NCBI GenBank assembly: GCA_016648135.1
Contig: JADDOH010023187.1
Location: 124,001 to 188,000, forward strand
Source of the DNA: Agrypnia vestita
Lineage: Eukaryota; Arthropoda; Insecta; Trichoptera; Phryganeidae
DNA length: 64,000 nt
Reading direction: 5' to 3'
Below are positions 12,012-23,802 of the stretch, one piece after another; the first letter of the stretch is position 1, and every line of letters starts with the position of its first letter. The notes beneath the pieces were generated by a model. It saw only the letters and a list, made by a program, of their open reading frames with translations. It was not told the origin of the DNA and did no database searches. Made by a program: the position numbers and the translations under genes.

Positions 12012-12774
12012 CCAAACTCTGTCGAAACCAGCTATCTCAGTCTATCGTGAAATTTAAATTTACTTTGTAATCGTATTGCTAACAATTCAATTAAATGAGT
12101 ATTTTCTATGTTGATTTAGATGAGAGCTGTACTATAAATGTAGAATTTATTTATGATTACCGGTTTCAGAAGTCGAGCCCTCGTTTTCTGCTTCACAACT
12201 TCGTAACGCGAAAAGGCAACTTCAACTCACACATCAAGGTAACCTTACTTATATTTGTATACAAACCTTACCAAACTTCCGTCTGTCAATACCAATTATT
12301 AACTTGTATTATAGTTTTGCTTACATAACCAATAATATTCTAGAAATAATTTGAAATCTACTCCTTTTTTAATATATCTAAATGATATGTATGTCTGTGA
12401 GTATATCAGAATCGAGAGACAGATGATACATGAGTGTATCCCGTTCGTACATACACTTTTCTCTTGGTGTGCATGGTGACGCTTTTTAGGGGTGAAAAGT
12501 TTAAATACCCACGCGCACGGGCGCATGTTCTTCTTTAATGGATCCTATCATTGAGATGACAACTTTACATTAATTACATTAAGTCCTTTTTACAATTAAT
12601 ACTAATATTATACTACTTATTTTATTGTTACGACAATATTGATCCTAAATATCATATCACATCACTAAATAATGTATTTATTAATATTATGATGGCGTAG
12701 CTAAAAGATATTCATTTTTCTGTGCCATAATTTTGTAACATAATTTCCTTCTGTCGCAGGAAATATTATAAAAC

Positions 12775-13050
12775 TAGAACTTAAATATACTTTATGAGAG
12801 GCCCAAGCATCATGATGCTTCTTTGTTCTGTTTTCAAAGCGCGAGCGATTTTCCTCCACTCTTCTCGATCCTTGGTCATGCTGATCTTTGTTCTCAGTAC
12901 GACCAAGGATCGACAAAGATTAGCGAGATTTTGGGCATGTCTCATACATGGTCTTTCCATTGTATTAGAGGCCAACCTTTTGTTGTTAATTTGCAGTGAT
13001 CACCGATTTTTCCACGTCTCCTTTTCTTCTAGCAACGTGCCTAATATCTG
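12775..13050 (-). pseudogene. Possible non-LTR retrotransposon C-terminal remnant, frameshifted
   Basis: Two overlapping minus frames (12701-12916 and 12781-12975) contain KISMTKDREEWRKIARALK-like residues. This resembles the 'DREEWR' tail found after reverse transcriptase in several insect LINEs. The frame is broken and only the last about 60 residues are recognisable. No RT core lies upstream. Weak assignment based on a single motif. Confidence 0.35.
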
Positions 13051-13191
13051 AAAGTCATATTTTCCTGTTGTGAAAAGCCTACTTTTAGTAGAAAGACTTA
13101 AAAAAATATAGGCTTTTGCTATCCTCACAGTCCATAGTATTAACAGCAGGCGATAATTTAGTACCACAATATTACAAGCATAAGACTTCTT

Positions 13192-13340
13192 TGTAGATAT
13201 AAAAAATACCTAGTAAATAACCAACACTTGCCAACCAAGAATTTTCAATCCAAAAATAAATCTAAATTTTTACTAATTTTTCAACAACTTCTGATAAATA
13301 TTGTTGCTTCTTGATCTTCCATAATTAAAGGTAATATTAT
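13192..13340 (+). repeat. 149-bp direct repeat, copy 2
   Basis: Matches 11863-12011. It is followed directly by the palindromic SINE pair at 13.37-13.6 kb. Confidence 0.8.
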
Positions 13341-13369
13341 TTATTAAAGGAAACACCTTATTATTCTAA

Positions 13370-13590
13370 AGTTGCAATTTCAGAACAAAGTTCTGTGAAT
13401 TATTAAACAATTTTTATTAATCAATTAGAAAAGGCATACAGAAAAAATCAAATTAACGAAAAAATATTTTAACTGCCACCGGGACTCAAAATTGGAGGTC
13501 CATGGTTTGAGTTTCGGTGGCAGTTAAAATATTTTTTCGTTAATTTGATTTTTTCTGTATGTCTTTTCTAATTGATTAATAAAAATTGTG
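13370..13590. mobile_element. Head-to-head palindrome of SINE family A
   Basis: Arms 13408-13481 and 13515-13588 (74 bp each) are reverse complements with about one mismatch, separated by 33 bp. The right arm read plus (GGTGGCAGTTAAAATATTTT, then TTCTGTATGTC, then TAATTGATTAAT) is the tail of SINE family A. The GGTTTGAGTTTCGG just before it is the degraded box B. The left arm is the same in the opposite direction, extended by GAACAAAGTTCTGTGAA (13383-13399), which belongs to the family's 3' part. Confidence 0.75.
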
Positions 13591-13599
13591 TAATATTAT

Positions 13600-14519
13600 T
13601 TGTCTGCAGTCGAATTTCTGATTAGATTTGTATGATTTTAGTTTTTTTGATTTTAGTTTGTACTATTTAAAAAATGTAGTTTTAGAACAAAACGGTTTAT
13701 ATTCCATGGAAAACTGAGATTGAAAAATGAAAAGTGAATTTAATCAAATTTCCATAAAGTTTAGAAAAAAATGACATTTGGGTTTAATAAATTATTTTAT
13801 TATTTTGTTATAGTATGGTATTTAATTTTCATATCCTTAATGGAAAAAGATCGGCGGAAAATAATCCAAATCTAAGGCGATCGGTATATTTGTATATTTT
13901 AGAACTCATTTTTACTAGACAAAAAAGCATATTTTGTTTTGCGACCTAATATAAAATAATAGAAGTAGACTAAATGCGGTCACTTAGATGCACGAGTGAG
14001 AAATCTGTGTTCAATAGAATGGAGAATAAATAAAATGTTTATTAAATTATACACAAATTAACTTGGTTAAAACCATTATATATTTGGTAACATCAACCAT
14101 CTTCAAAACCACCGTTCCTTTTCAGGGTAAACTACTATAAACTGAACATTACACAATGTGGTCAATTATATTTTTAAGCAACTTGTTTTTATGTGTACCG
14201 ATTTATCACATTATTTTTTAATAATCTTTATTTGTCTTTTTTGAGTGTTTTTAAATTATTTCTTTAATATAATTATTTTAATATAAAAATTACTATACGT
14301 ATATTATAGCATAGGTGTTGTAATTATTATATTATAATATACATAACAAAACCTCAATCCATTGTTTCTTAATACATTGTCCTTCCAAATCCTTCGACCT
14401 AGGTTTCACCGTAATTAATAAATCGGGATGAGTTCCAAACCAGGCGCGATTAAATTTGAATTGGGTATTTTTCCTGCTGTTATTGACATGGGTTCTACTC
14501 GGAGATTTTTTATTGCGAC
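13600..14519. other. Intergenic A+T-rich DNA, no gene seen
   Basis: Nothing recognisable on either strand. Confidence 0.5.
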
Positions 14520-14960
14520 AGATTTTCGACATAAATTTTCAGCGTGATCTAATTCCACGTCAGCGTTCGGCAATATACAAGGCTACGCCGACGTCATAAA
14601 ACTCGAATCGCTCTTCAGGGAGGAGAATTATATATTTTTACTCATCGACATATCCTTCTGCTCGTAATTTCGCTAAAGGAACAATTTTCGATAGCAATCT
14701 ACGACGCCTATAAAGTTAATGCCGTCGCTTCCGAATTGGAGCCGAATCAGAAACACATCGGAGAGTCGAGTCCCTTATAGATCTCTGAGGTCGTTAAATG
14801 TTTTGACGTCAATTTATGTAATGTTGTGGCATTCTAATTTCGTATCGTCTCTCCGACGCCGACGCTTCGGTAGGCGGTGCAGCTGTCATCATCGGAGTAA
14901 TAAACTTGAAAATATCTCCGAAGTTTCTTACAGAGTGCAGTCTTGTAGTCTAGAATAGAA
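14520..14960. promoter_or_regulatory. Moderate-GC island, candidate conserved non-coding element
   Basis: A 440-base block of balanced composition with repeated GACGTCA/TGACGTCA-like sites (near 14590 and 14803), several CGACGCC/CCGACGCCGACGC blocks and CTCCGAAG. Frames here (14719-14958 plus) are arginine/serine-rich without a recognisable domain. Candidate enhancer or unannotated exon; I favour non-coding because no frame has codon-like regularity. Confidence 0.3.
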
Positions 14961-16358
14961 AATGGCGGTTTTATGGTACGTATTATTTATGTACACGCAG
15001 ACGGCCAAGATAAACATATCTGTTTTCATTTTTCGTAGTTATATCTTGTTCATATTTGTCTGTGTTCAGATGTTCGTATTTGTAGTTCAAATGAGGGTCA
15101 TAAATTATATTTTTATGGCCTCAGAAACACTCATATATTAATTTTCGTGATTCAGTACTAAACCTGGTGCGGGTTAAGTGATTTGTTGGCTCGGTTTATG
15201 GCACTACACGGTCTGGTGGTTGAATTCACCCCAAACCATACCTACCGTAAAAATGAATCAATTTGGGTCGTTCATTATACTTGAAAAAAAACTATTCTGC
15301 CATTATTGTAATTATCATTGAAAGTTAGTAAGTATGTCAGTATACTAGATGGAGTAGAAATAATTAACTCGTATATCTGCGTGGTAAATCCACGTGTGCG
15401 TATATCTAACCTTTAAAAACGGGACAAGACTGAGAAAGTGTCACATAAGCTTAGGATTAAGAAAGTGGTTAATTTATATAGGTAACCTAAGATAGAATGT
15501 AGATCATAGCACTCATTTCAATAAAAAAATCAGATTATCACGGCAATTCAGAATCTTTTAGTTATAGTTTTCTGGGATATTTTGCCGTGTATATAATATG
15601 ATATTTCTAACCGATATTTTGCCGTATCGGCCCTGTTTTTGAAACATCCAAGAAAGTTTATACACATACGGAAAAATATTCTCAAATATTCTAACCAAAA
15701 GACTCGTTTTGAAATTCATTTTGGTTGCTCATTTATTTCATCAAAATTTTAACAGAAAATTTATAATTCCTTTTTTCATTAGCTGCAAACAAAAATCTGA
15801 CAACTTGCCACAAGTTGTGTGGCAGCCGAAATTCAACACCATAATTTGTGTTTTAGGTTGTGTATCAGCTTTGAATTATCAAATATTATTAGGAGGTATT
15901 TAAAAAAAACTATTAAGATGATGAAAAATGTATGTTTATTTATAAAATAAAAAAATATTTGATGTTAATAACTTAAGAAAGGTTATATCCAATAATATTT
16001 TCTTCTCGGTATGTATTTTTTAAAATTAATAATATGCATTTAGTAACGAAATAATAAAATATATTTTATTATATCACGAATTTTTAATGCTTTGAAAAAC
16101 ATAAATGTACTTTATAAAACTTTTTTTATAAAATATTTAAATTTATTAGAAAAAATAGTATTTTTTGTCACATGTTTCTAAATTATTATTTTTTTTACTC
16201 AGAAATACTTCAAAATTTTCTATCATGAAAATATGAATAACTTAAAGAGAGACTCAAACCCCACACACGCTAGACAAGCACTGCCTACCTTTCATAATCG
16301 TTAATACATCGTATATTCGGATATGAGATCCGTTTTCCTAAAATGGCATTGTTCATGT

Positions 16359-16360
<2 letters not shown>
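14961..16360. other. Intergenic A+T-rich DNA, no gene seen
   Basis: Includes a short local repeat of TATTTTGCCGT (about 15578 and 15615). No gene or transposon ends recognised. Confidence 0.5.
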
Positions 16361-16393
<33 letters not shown>

Positions 16394-16395
16394 TA
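16361..16395. repeat. A-run followed by (TA)n microsatellite
   Basis: Eleven A then about twelve TA units. The same TTTAAAA..(AT)n architecture occurs at 43818-43850. Confidence 0.9.
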
Positions 16396-16661
16396 ATTAT
16401 TTTATGGTAATTTAGAAATGTATACAATCAGTTTTTCTGTTATTCAAATTTTGCCACATATCATGGACAACTGTGTTTCTCTGTATCTGGCATGACAAAT
16501 CTGTAAGTGCATATCATTTTTTATATCATATATTTGTTCACCGTAACATATATGTGTATTACCATGACCAGATCACATCGAGGGAATTACGCTATCGTTG
16601 ATTCCAGATTTTTTAAATAAAAGTTTAGTATACTTACTATTCTTAAATAATGCTTAACAAA

Positions 16662-16745
16662 AAGTGCTCATGCTATGAAAATAGAACTAACTTTCTGGTA
16701 TCCCGGGATGAGCCTCAAATCACCGACTACTGAAACACTAGGCGA
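16662..16745 (-). mobile_element. tRNA-derived SINE, family B
   Basis: On the minus strand: CACTAGGCG-type head region, GTCGGTGATTTGAGGCTCAT, CCCGGGATACCAGAAAGTTA and a TTCATAGCATGAGCA tail. The tail matches 45296 closely (TTCATACTATGAGCA). Confidence 0.65.
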
Positions 16746-16826
16746 GAGTCAGTACACCTACCTATAAGCTGCTGGATACATTATGATAGTATAGTAGGTC
16801 ATTTTTGAAAAGAACAGCACAATTGA

Positions 16827-16850
16827 AGATGGAGAAGAAGAAGAAGAAGA
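16827..16850. repeat. (GAA)n simple repeat
   Basis: Short GAAGAAGAAGAAGAA tract. No clear element attached. Confidence 0.6.
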
Positions 16851-17044
16851 ATCAGAAATTAATTCTTAATCCTCAACTACAAGTATGTAAAAATTAAATA
16901 CCACAAACGAGAAATTTTTCATATTTTGATGTTTGTAAATTTTTATTCAGGTATAAAGAAGCGTAAACTGTGCAGACACATGGTGTATTGTGGAATCTTA
17001 TTGTTCTCATCCTTTAAACATAAGAGAAAAAACTTGTAGGAAAT

Positions 17045-17330
17045 CGGGGATCCACATAAACCTGATGTTCCACTTGAATATAATTTATTGACTTGTATCA
17101 ATGATGTTCCACGCAACAATATGATAATATGATTTATTGTTAGCTTAACTAGTTGTTACTGACGTACTGGTTGGGTTAAATGAGAGTGCACCAAGATGGC
17201 TCGTCCCTTTTTATACTCAGTCACTCTCTCATGCTACTTGTCTCTTTCATACATCCTGACTTTTATCCAGATAAACTACACTTATTTTGTCTACAGGCGG
17301 CAGTCTAAGATCGATGTTGACTGACGATGC
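17045..17330 (-). mobile_element. Possible solo LTR or LTR-like promoter module
   Basis: On the minus strand there is a strong TATA box, GAGTATAAAAAGGGACG (TATA core 17205-17215). About 75 bases downstream are AATAAA signals (17133-17138 and near 17084). This is the promoter-to-polyadenylation spacing seen in LTRs. Plausible TG/CA ends exist (minus TGTAGACAAAATAAG... to ...GTGGAACA), but I could not find matching target duplications. A repeated TGATGTTCCAC lies near 17062 and 17103. Confidence 0.35.
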
Positions 17331-17382
17331 TTATTTGAGTATAATTCATATTTTAACAACTGGGGAGCTTGCAAATGAGTAA

Positions 17383-17420
17383 GTCATCCGTCATTCGACT
17401 ACAGTCGAATGACGGATGAC
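17383..17420. repeat. Perfect 38-base hairpin (18-bp arms, 2-base loop)
   Basis: GTCATCCGTCATTCGACT, then AC, then its exact reverse complement. There are no mismatches. It lies about 50 bases from the LTR-like module. No T-tract follows to suggest a pol III terminator. It could be a hairpin insertion scar, a small-RNA precursor or a replication fold-back. Confidence 0.9.
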
Positions 17421-18850
17421 CTCATTAAATATTTTTAAAATGCCACTTGAAATTTTTTTATTAAAAGCACGTTTGTGACCTTATTTGGTAAAAAGAATCA
17501 TTCAAATTAATTGAATAGTAAAATAAACTTACAATATTCAAGGTTTGAATTTTCAACCCATTTTCAAAGAACAATTATTTTGCAATTAGGAAATGACGAT
17601 GAAAAAATATACACATTTTTTGTTCCCTCTTCTCTCAATTTCCATATGTTCCGTACAAAATGTACAGTCATGATTCAGTTGTTCAGGAATGTAAAATAAA
17701 CTCATTCCTTTATTGTTCACATCGTAAATATAACGAATTCAATGGAAAATCTAGTCAAATAGAATAATACTACAATTGATGCTATCGATTGACCGAAAAA
17801 TTTTTGTTAAATATTTGATAGCTTTGTGAATTTCCCCAACTATTATGTATTAATTTGTTTGAAATTATCTGTTTGTACAACCCTGATTTTCCATATAATA
17901 CTTTTAGCAATGGAAAGCCTTTTATAGGCTTTGTGATTGAGCTCAACATTTAATGGCATTTTTAGAGCCCAGTTCATTTTGGCCGTCATTATTCTCATTC
18001 GATAACGTTTACGACCATTCTTAAGGAAAAAGAAAAAATCACATGCTTTTACTTTTATTAGCATATAAATAGAGACCTTATTTATTCACTAAATACTACT
18101 TACTCTATTACATCGATTTAAAAAAATTGTAATTCCGAATATGTTTTTCTCCGATATGCTATTTTACTTTTCTCCGGTACGTCTAATGCTTTTTAGCAAT
18201 ATATGAACTTGGAATAAAGTTCAATCCATTTTTGTAAAGACCATAACAAAATACAATGATTTTTATACGAGAGGAGGTGTGAAAAACCGGAAGAATAAAT
18301 CCTATTCACGGGTGGTATAATTTATTTGGGACATATGTGTAACGCGTGTTTTGAAGATACTCATATATTTAGTTAGAATGAAAGAACCTAAACTCATTAA
18401 AAATGCTAAAAATTAATTGGGTAATATCAAATCATTGCGAGGAATATATATGGATTAAATTTTGTTTAACAGAAATTTTCTACTTCGAAAACGTAAAAAC
18501 AAATCAACACATTAACTATCAATTTTTCAGGCTACATAGGGTACAGTGAGTTTATAGAAATAAAAGATTGGCAATATTTAAGAGAAACCATGAAACCTGT
18601 TAACTTCGTGGCGTTAATAGTTATACTGTATCAAATATAAACGTTATCAAATCTCGATAAACAACATTTTCTTTATTTTTAATATTTTTCATACTTCATT
18701 TTTTTATGCATCAAATAATTCATGAGATTATTTTTGTTTCAAAAATATACTTAAGTTATCGCAATATGCTTTTTTAAAATATTTCTTCGAACTTATTAAC
18801 AAATTAGTATAAATAAATCAGAGTATATGGGCAAATGGGAAACATGAATA
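17421..18850. other. Intergenic A+T-rich DNA, no gene seen
   Basis: Frames at 17511-17699 and 17843-18064 have no recognisable features. Confidence 0.5.
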
Positions 18851-19396
18851 TCTATACTATAAAACTCAATATCTGTCTGTCTGTCTATCTATCTGTCTAT
18901 CTGTTCTCTATACAAATCTACACCGCATGTTCGATTCGCTTCAAATTTTGCATACTTATGTGTTAGGACCCGGTGGTAACATAAGCGACATTTCCCCCTA
19001 TTATTTTACCCCTTCCCCTCCCCCTGATATATTTTCAATAGAAACCTGTACTGTTCGACCGATCGGATTCAAAATTTGGAAACTTATTCTTTAGGACCCG
19101 GTGGATAACAAAGGCGATATTTCTTCCCTCTCTCTTGTCCCCTTTCCCACCCCGTGATATATTTTCAATACAAATCCGTACCTTTCGACCGATCGGAATC
19201 AACATTTGCAAACTTATTCTTTAGGACCCGGCGGGTAACATAGGTGACATTTCCTTCCTCCCCTTTTACCCTTTCCTCTCCCCCTGATATATTTTCAATA
19301 CAAATCTATACCATTTGAATCGAACCTTTGTTTCCCGTCGCATATTTATTTTCAACTTAATCCTTAACCCGTATAACACCGGGTAAGAACAATTAG
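18851..19396 (+). mobile_element. Helitron-like non-autonomous element, second copy
   Basis: Begins TCTATACTATAAAACTCAAT after an A and ends TTAG before a T. About three and a half internal units of about 125 bp carry the same GACCGATCGG, TTATTCTTTAGGACCCGG and CCTGATATATTTTCAATA blocks as the 7.5-kb copy. It is shorter by about two units, so the internal minisatellite varies in copy number. The 3' GTATAACACCGGGT hairpin-like segment is diverged. Confidence 0.65.
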
Positions 19397-20894
19397 TGTT
19401 AAATAAATTCGGAAATAATAATAATAAAAATAGCTAACAAATTTTGAAACGGCATTACAGAAATTCAAAAGTACCTGTTGCGCGTGATAATGGAATGTTT
19501 TATATAATACAGGTGCGGCATATCGTACGCTTGCAAGAGTGCTTAGCTTGGCTTGAATGCCAATTAAGAACATTAATAGAACGTAAACGTAAACATCCTG
19601 TCATCGACACGGTATTGCAAGCCAATTTATACACATATCACCCAACACTAATACCTCACAAATTCAATATAATTAATTTCAACTAAATTTACTATTATCT
19701 TAAGTGTACTATAATTAGCGATAAATAATTTTACACACCCCAATTAAGGAGACGCTGTAGATAAATTCCAGCAGATTTGAGTGATTTTTAAAAAATAATT
19801 TCTATATTCCTTATGTGCATATATTTTTAATACAAGTGCACGCTACTGACACTCTTAATTGGAGAGTTAACTTTCCTTACATTAAATTATTGTTTTAAAG
19901 GTACGTATTATCGACTATCTGTGTGTCTTTAATTAAAATAAAAATATTTTTAAGAAACAGTGTCCGTGCTTAGTTAATATACGTTTAAATCACAGATTGT
20001 AAACACAGGGAGTGTAGTGTAGTTTGCCAGTTTGTAGTTTCACCGAAACTGAGTCAATTTTTAGTGATACCCAATCGGCATAATTATAAGATTTTTAACC
20101 TACAATGTTTATTGGGTATGAGGAAAGTCGACTACACAGCAAGCCGTGTTCTAGTCATTTCACGAAGCTAATATATTGTGCCAGGCCGTTGTAGTAATTT
20201 CCACTTTCGAGACAATAATATTATATATTATTAAATAGCAAAATAAAAATCACTTGCATAACTATTTTCATTTTCTGATAAATAATGTTTTTAAAGAACT
20301 CAAAACTCGTCTTATTAATGAAGTGCCTTTTTTATATAGAAATTTAAGGCGCCATATTTTTTTTGAGGAAGTGAATTACATATCTTTTACTTTACTACTA
20401 ACATATTTTTAAATGCGCTCAAATTTAAGCATAAACAAATATTTTTTCCATTATGAAAAATTTTTACCGAGAAATAGAAATTAAAAGCTGTAATGAGTTT
20501 TTTTATTAGATAATGTAATAATTTTTAATTTTATTTTTCCTTTGGAAACCAAAAATTAAAATTTTTATCTTCTAGTTTCTTAACACTCATATAGTGCACA
20601 CCCAAAAATAGGTTACTAATCAAAAATCTTAAGTCTATTTGAGCCATCCACACTCCAACATTACACTTAGTCAATCCGTCATTTTCTGCTAACAGCGTTT
20701 ATGCATATATTTTGTAAAATACGTCAAATTTGCTATAATCCATTAGAAGATATTTTTTAAAAACTATTTCCAGCTCAGATTAAGAATCTTTTAAATTTCT
20801 AAATAATTAAAAATTAAACCCAATATTTGCAGATTTCGAAACAACGCATTCATCATTGTGGGTAATATTTCTGTCATATAGAATTCCTTATCTT
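19397..20894. other. Intergenic A+T-rich DNA, no gene seen
   Basis: The 19444-19686 frame is open for 80 codons, starts at a non-ATG codon and has no recognisable domain. Confidence 0.45.
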
Positions 20895-21210
20895 TTAAAA
20901 ATCAATTTGACGAAGAACCTTTACTAGCGGTACTAAAGAGTTAAATACTTCATCCTCATGACAGAGGCGCAAAGCCATGGATAAATTAGTAGTTCTGGAG
21001 GAATTTCGCACCCGCACTCTGAATAAATCTATTGAAGGCTTCAACGGCTTGAAAGAAGCAACCCTCTTCAGAGGTGCATCAGAAATCGAGTTTGACTCAA
21101 ATATGTACTTACCGTCAATTAAACAAGGTGGTCCCTGCAGTGAGATCAAACACCAAAACTGTTTTTTTAAATTTAATTCAAATTATTTAATTAAGGAATC
21201 TTAATAGTTT
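20895..21210. other. GC-raised block open on both strands, unidentified
   Basis: Plus frame 20977-21204 (ATG at 20977, in-frame TGA shortly upstream, 75 codons) and a minus frame open from about 21170 to 20895 overlap almost fully. The plus product (MDKLVVLEEFRTRTLNKSIE...) looks more protein-like than other frames in the window, but I recognise no family. On the minus strand a good splice donor (GGTAAGTAC, near 21113) interrupts the frame. It may be a fragment of a retrocopy, a transposon or a lone exon. Confidence 0.2.
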
Positions 21211-21745
21211 CCATCATTAAAATGTTAGAACACAGTGCACATTGCACAAACTAATCGCAAAGATTCACAGACGCTTAAGGTGTAGTAAATTAAGTACTAT
21301 GTTGTATAAGAGAATAGTATAGTAAGCAACAAACAAGATTAAAGTAAAATAGTGGTTTAAAATGAAGAAATTAATTAAGTTAAAGAGTTTTGATAGACAC
21401 GGGAATACGGATGGGAGGGAAAGGGTGAGGAGGTAAGGGTCAGAGTATAAGTGAAAGAAGAGAAGATTAGATGTAGCGAGTGATTGGCCAAAGTCAATTT
21501 AGTGTTGATGCTTTCATCCGTAAGTCGAGGAAAGTGAGTTAAAAGGAAGATAAAAAATAATAATGTAAAGAAGAGTTCGGAATGACACTGGTCGATAATG
21601 AATGAAGAAATAGATAATATGTGCCGTAGATTAAAATATTGTCTGTTTAATAGAATGGATTTAATGGCCGATGGCTTCTATAACAATAGAATGGCTGTTT
21701 CTATGACAATTAAAACATGGATTTTGATGTTTCCGATATTTTTTT

Positions 21746-22070
21746 ATCTTTTTAATGTACTCTAAAATGTTTTTTTAACTAGCAACAGTAAAAATCCTAC
21801 GACGGCTATGGTTGCGAAGGCTGCAACGGTAAGTTAGGTTAGTAAGGGTAATTATAATATAAATGTTTCCATTTAATGAATGCTGGGATGGTTTTAATCT
21901 GTATCTTTTCTGTATCTGATGGATCTTTTTAATGTACTCTAAAATGTTTTTTTAACTAGCAACAGTAAAAATCCTACGACGGCTATGGTTGCGAAGGCTG
22001 CAACGGTAAGGTAGGTTAGTAAGGGTAATTATAATATAAATGTTTCCATTTAATGAATGCTGGGATGGTT
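21746..22070 (+). repeat. Tandem duplication, 177-bp period
   Basis: Copies 21746-21893 and 21923-22070 (148 bp each) are almost identical, both running from ATCTTTTTAATGTACTC to GCTGGGATGGTT. One visible difference is GTAAGTTAGG versus GTAAGGTAGG. The 29-bp spacer resembles the bases before copy 1, so the period is 177 bp. Near identity indicates a recent event. Confidence 0.9.
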
Positions 22071-22109
22071 AGGATGTTTAGTGAAGAAATGTGGCATATT
22101 ATTTCCGTC

Positions 22110-22350
22110 GGAGATATGCATGCAAAATTTTGGTCCAATTGGTCAAGCGATGTAGATTTGTACAGAAAATATATCAGTGGGAGGGGAAGGGATAAAAGGA
22201 GAGGAAAAAATGCCGCCTATGTTACCCGCCGGGTCCTAAAGCATGAGTATGCTTTAGGACCCGGCGATATAAAATTTGAGACGAATCGGACAAAAGGTGT
22301 AGATTTGTATAGAGAACAGACAGATATTGAGTTTTATAGGTATGGATATA
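22110..22350 (-). mobile_element. Rearranged fragment of the Helitron-like element with a fold-back
   Basis: On the minus strand this reads from TATAAAACTCAATATCTGTC through the leader ACAAATCTACACC to part of the first internal unit. Inside is a perfect inverted repeat, 22228-22265: GCCGGGTCCTAAAGCAT, loop GAGT, then ATGCTTTAGGACCCGGC. Other copies have a single GGACCCGG here, so the second half is a local inverted duplication. Confidence 0.65.
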
Positions 22351-23159
22351 ATATTATGTTTAGTAACCTTAAATAATATTATTACTGTATTTACAATTCT
22401 GTACGAAATTAATCTAATTTATAAATTTAGATTAATTTTTTTATCTCTTTTTAGAAAATCTTCTAATGTGCAATTTGTGTCGTTAAATTTTTATTGTTAA
22501 CTAGCTTAAATGTTAAGAATTTAAGCAATAAATTAAAACATTATTATAATTGCTGTCGGCCCGTTAAAGCATTCCGGTATACATATACATTTCAATAAAA
22601 TTAATTGCAATGACAATAGCATTTAATAATAGTAAAACAGCACATAGTCTTCATACTAGTATAAAATTACACTTTAGACGCCTTTCTTATAATAATTTTT
22701 CTGAATTCTCAAAATATATTTTACAAGCAGATTTAAAAATTTAAAAAAGAAAACGGTATTGAAAACAAAATGTTTTTAAGTTACAGAATTAAATCATCAA
22801 CACCGAGTCCAATATAATTTCCCAATTGATTATCACGATTAATATTATATCAAATTTATTCCCCAGTTCAATGTCTGCCTGTCAATCTCCACCCATGCCC
22901 CACTATAGAAATAGCCTGCACCTACATATTTTATTTTATGGGATAGTTATAGTCGGTACGACCTAATAAAGATACAGCGGTAACGAAGTCGGTAGACGTA
23001 AATTGCCAATGTAGTTCTTCCAAAGTTCATTAAATTTTTGAAATTTAGAACACGAATTTAAAACAGCTACTGGCCAACTAAAAAAATAATTGACGATGCC
23101 AATATTCAAACACAGGGTGAGGTTTGATTATAATACTTAAATAGGGTAATTTTTAATTA
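22351..23159. other. Intergenic DNA, no gene seen
   Basis: Contains an AATCTAATTTATAAATTTAGATT near-palindrome around 22411. Nothing else recognised. Confidence 0.45.
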
Positions 23160-23500
23160 TCTTCCTACATCGTGCAGCTTCCGTTCCATTAGACAGGTAC
23201 CGTCTCCCCGAGCTCTGTCCGCATTTCTTCCAGCTCCGGTCCTGCTGGATAATTACAAAATATTATTTCAATTCGCTTAGGGAAACTTTTTTTGGAATAG
23301 CTACCGAGAAGATTTTTTGCCCAGATAGATGGAAAATTAATATGGAGTGATTTTCTTTGTCTGTGACGTCACGGGGCATTAGGCGGCCTTCCCGTAGTTA
23401 GATTATCACGGAAATATATCGTTATTCCCAATTATTCGATTCTCTCCGTCTGCCTTTCTTTCGTTTCCCCTTTATCATGTTCTTATTTTTATTGGCCGGG
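23160..23500. promoter_or_regulatory. Moderate-GC island with a CRE-like site
   Basis: Pyrimidine-rich blocks (CTTCCGTTCC, CTTCCAGCTCC, CTCCGTCTGCC) and GTGACGTCACGG (about 23365), a perfect CREB/ATF-type palindrome. No coding frame. Candidate regulatory element by composition and motif only. Confidence 0.3.
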
Positions 23501-23802
23501 ATCACATCTTCACATGTGGGGAAAATATATATGGAAACTTATCTAATATTTATTCATATCAAACGAAAATTATTTTTCTGCGAATATATCTAAACGTTAT
23601 TTTCTCTAGATAAAGAAATCAATTGGTTTTGACATTAAACTGTGTCTTCAATTTTAGTAAAAAGCAATGAATTTGGTAAACTTCATAAATCAATATATTA
23701 TATATCGCAATAAACAAAACATTTTAATTTATTTTATTAATAATAAAATAACAAATTGTTTTCCTACTCACATTACACAAATAAAATTCTAAAACAAAAA
23801 TT

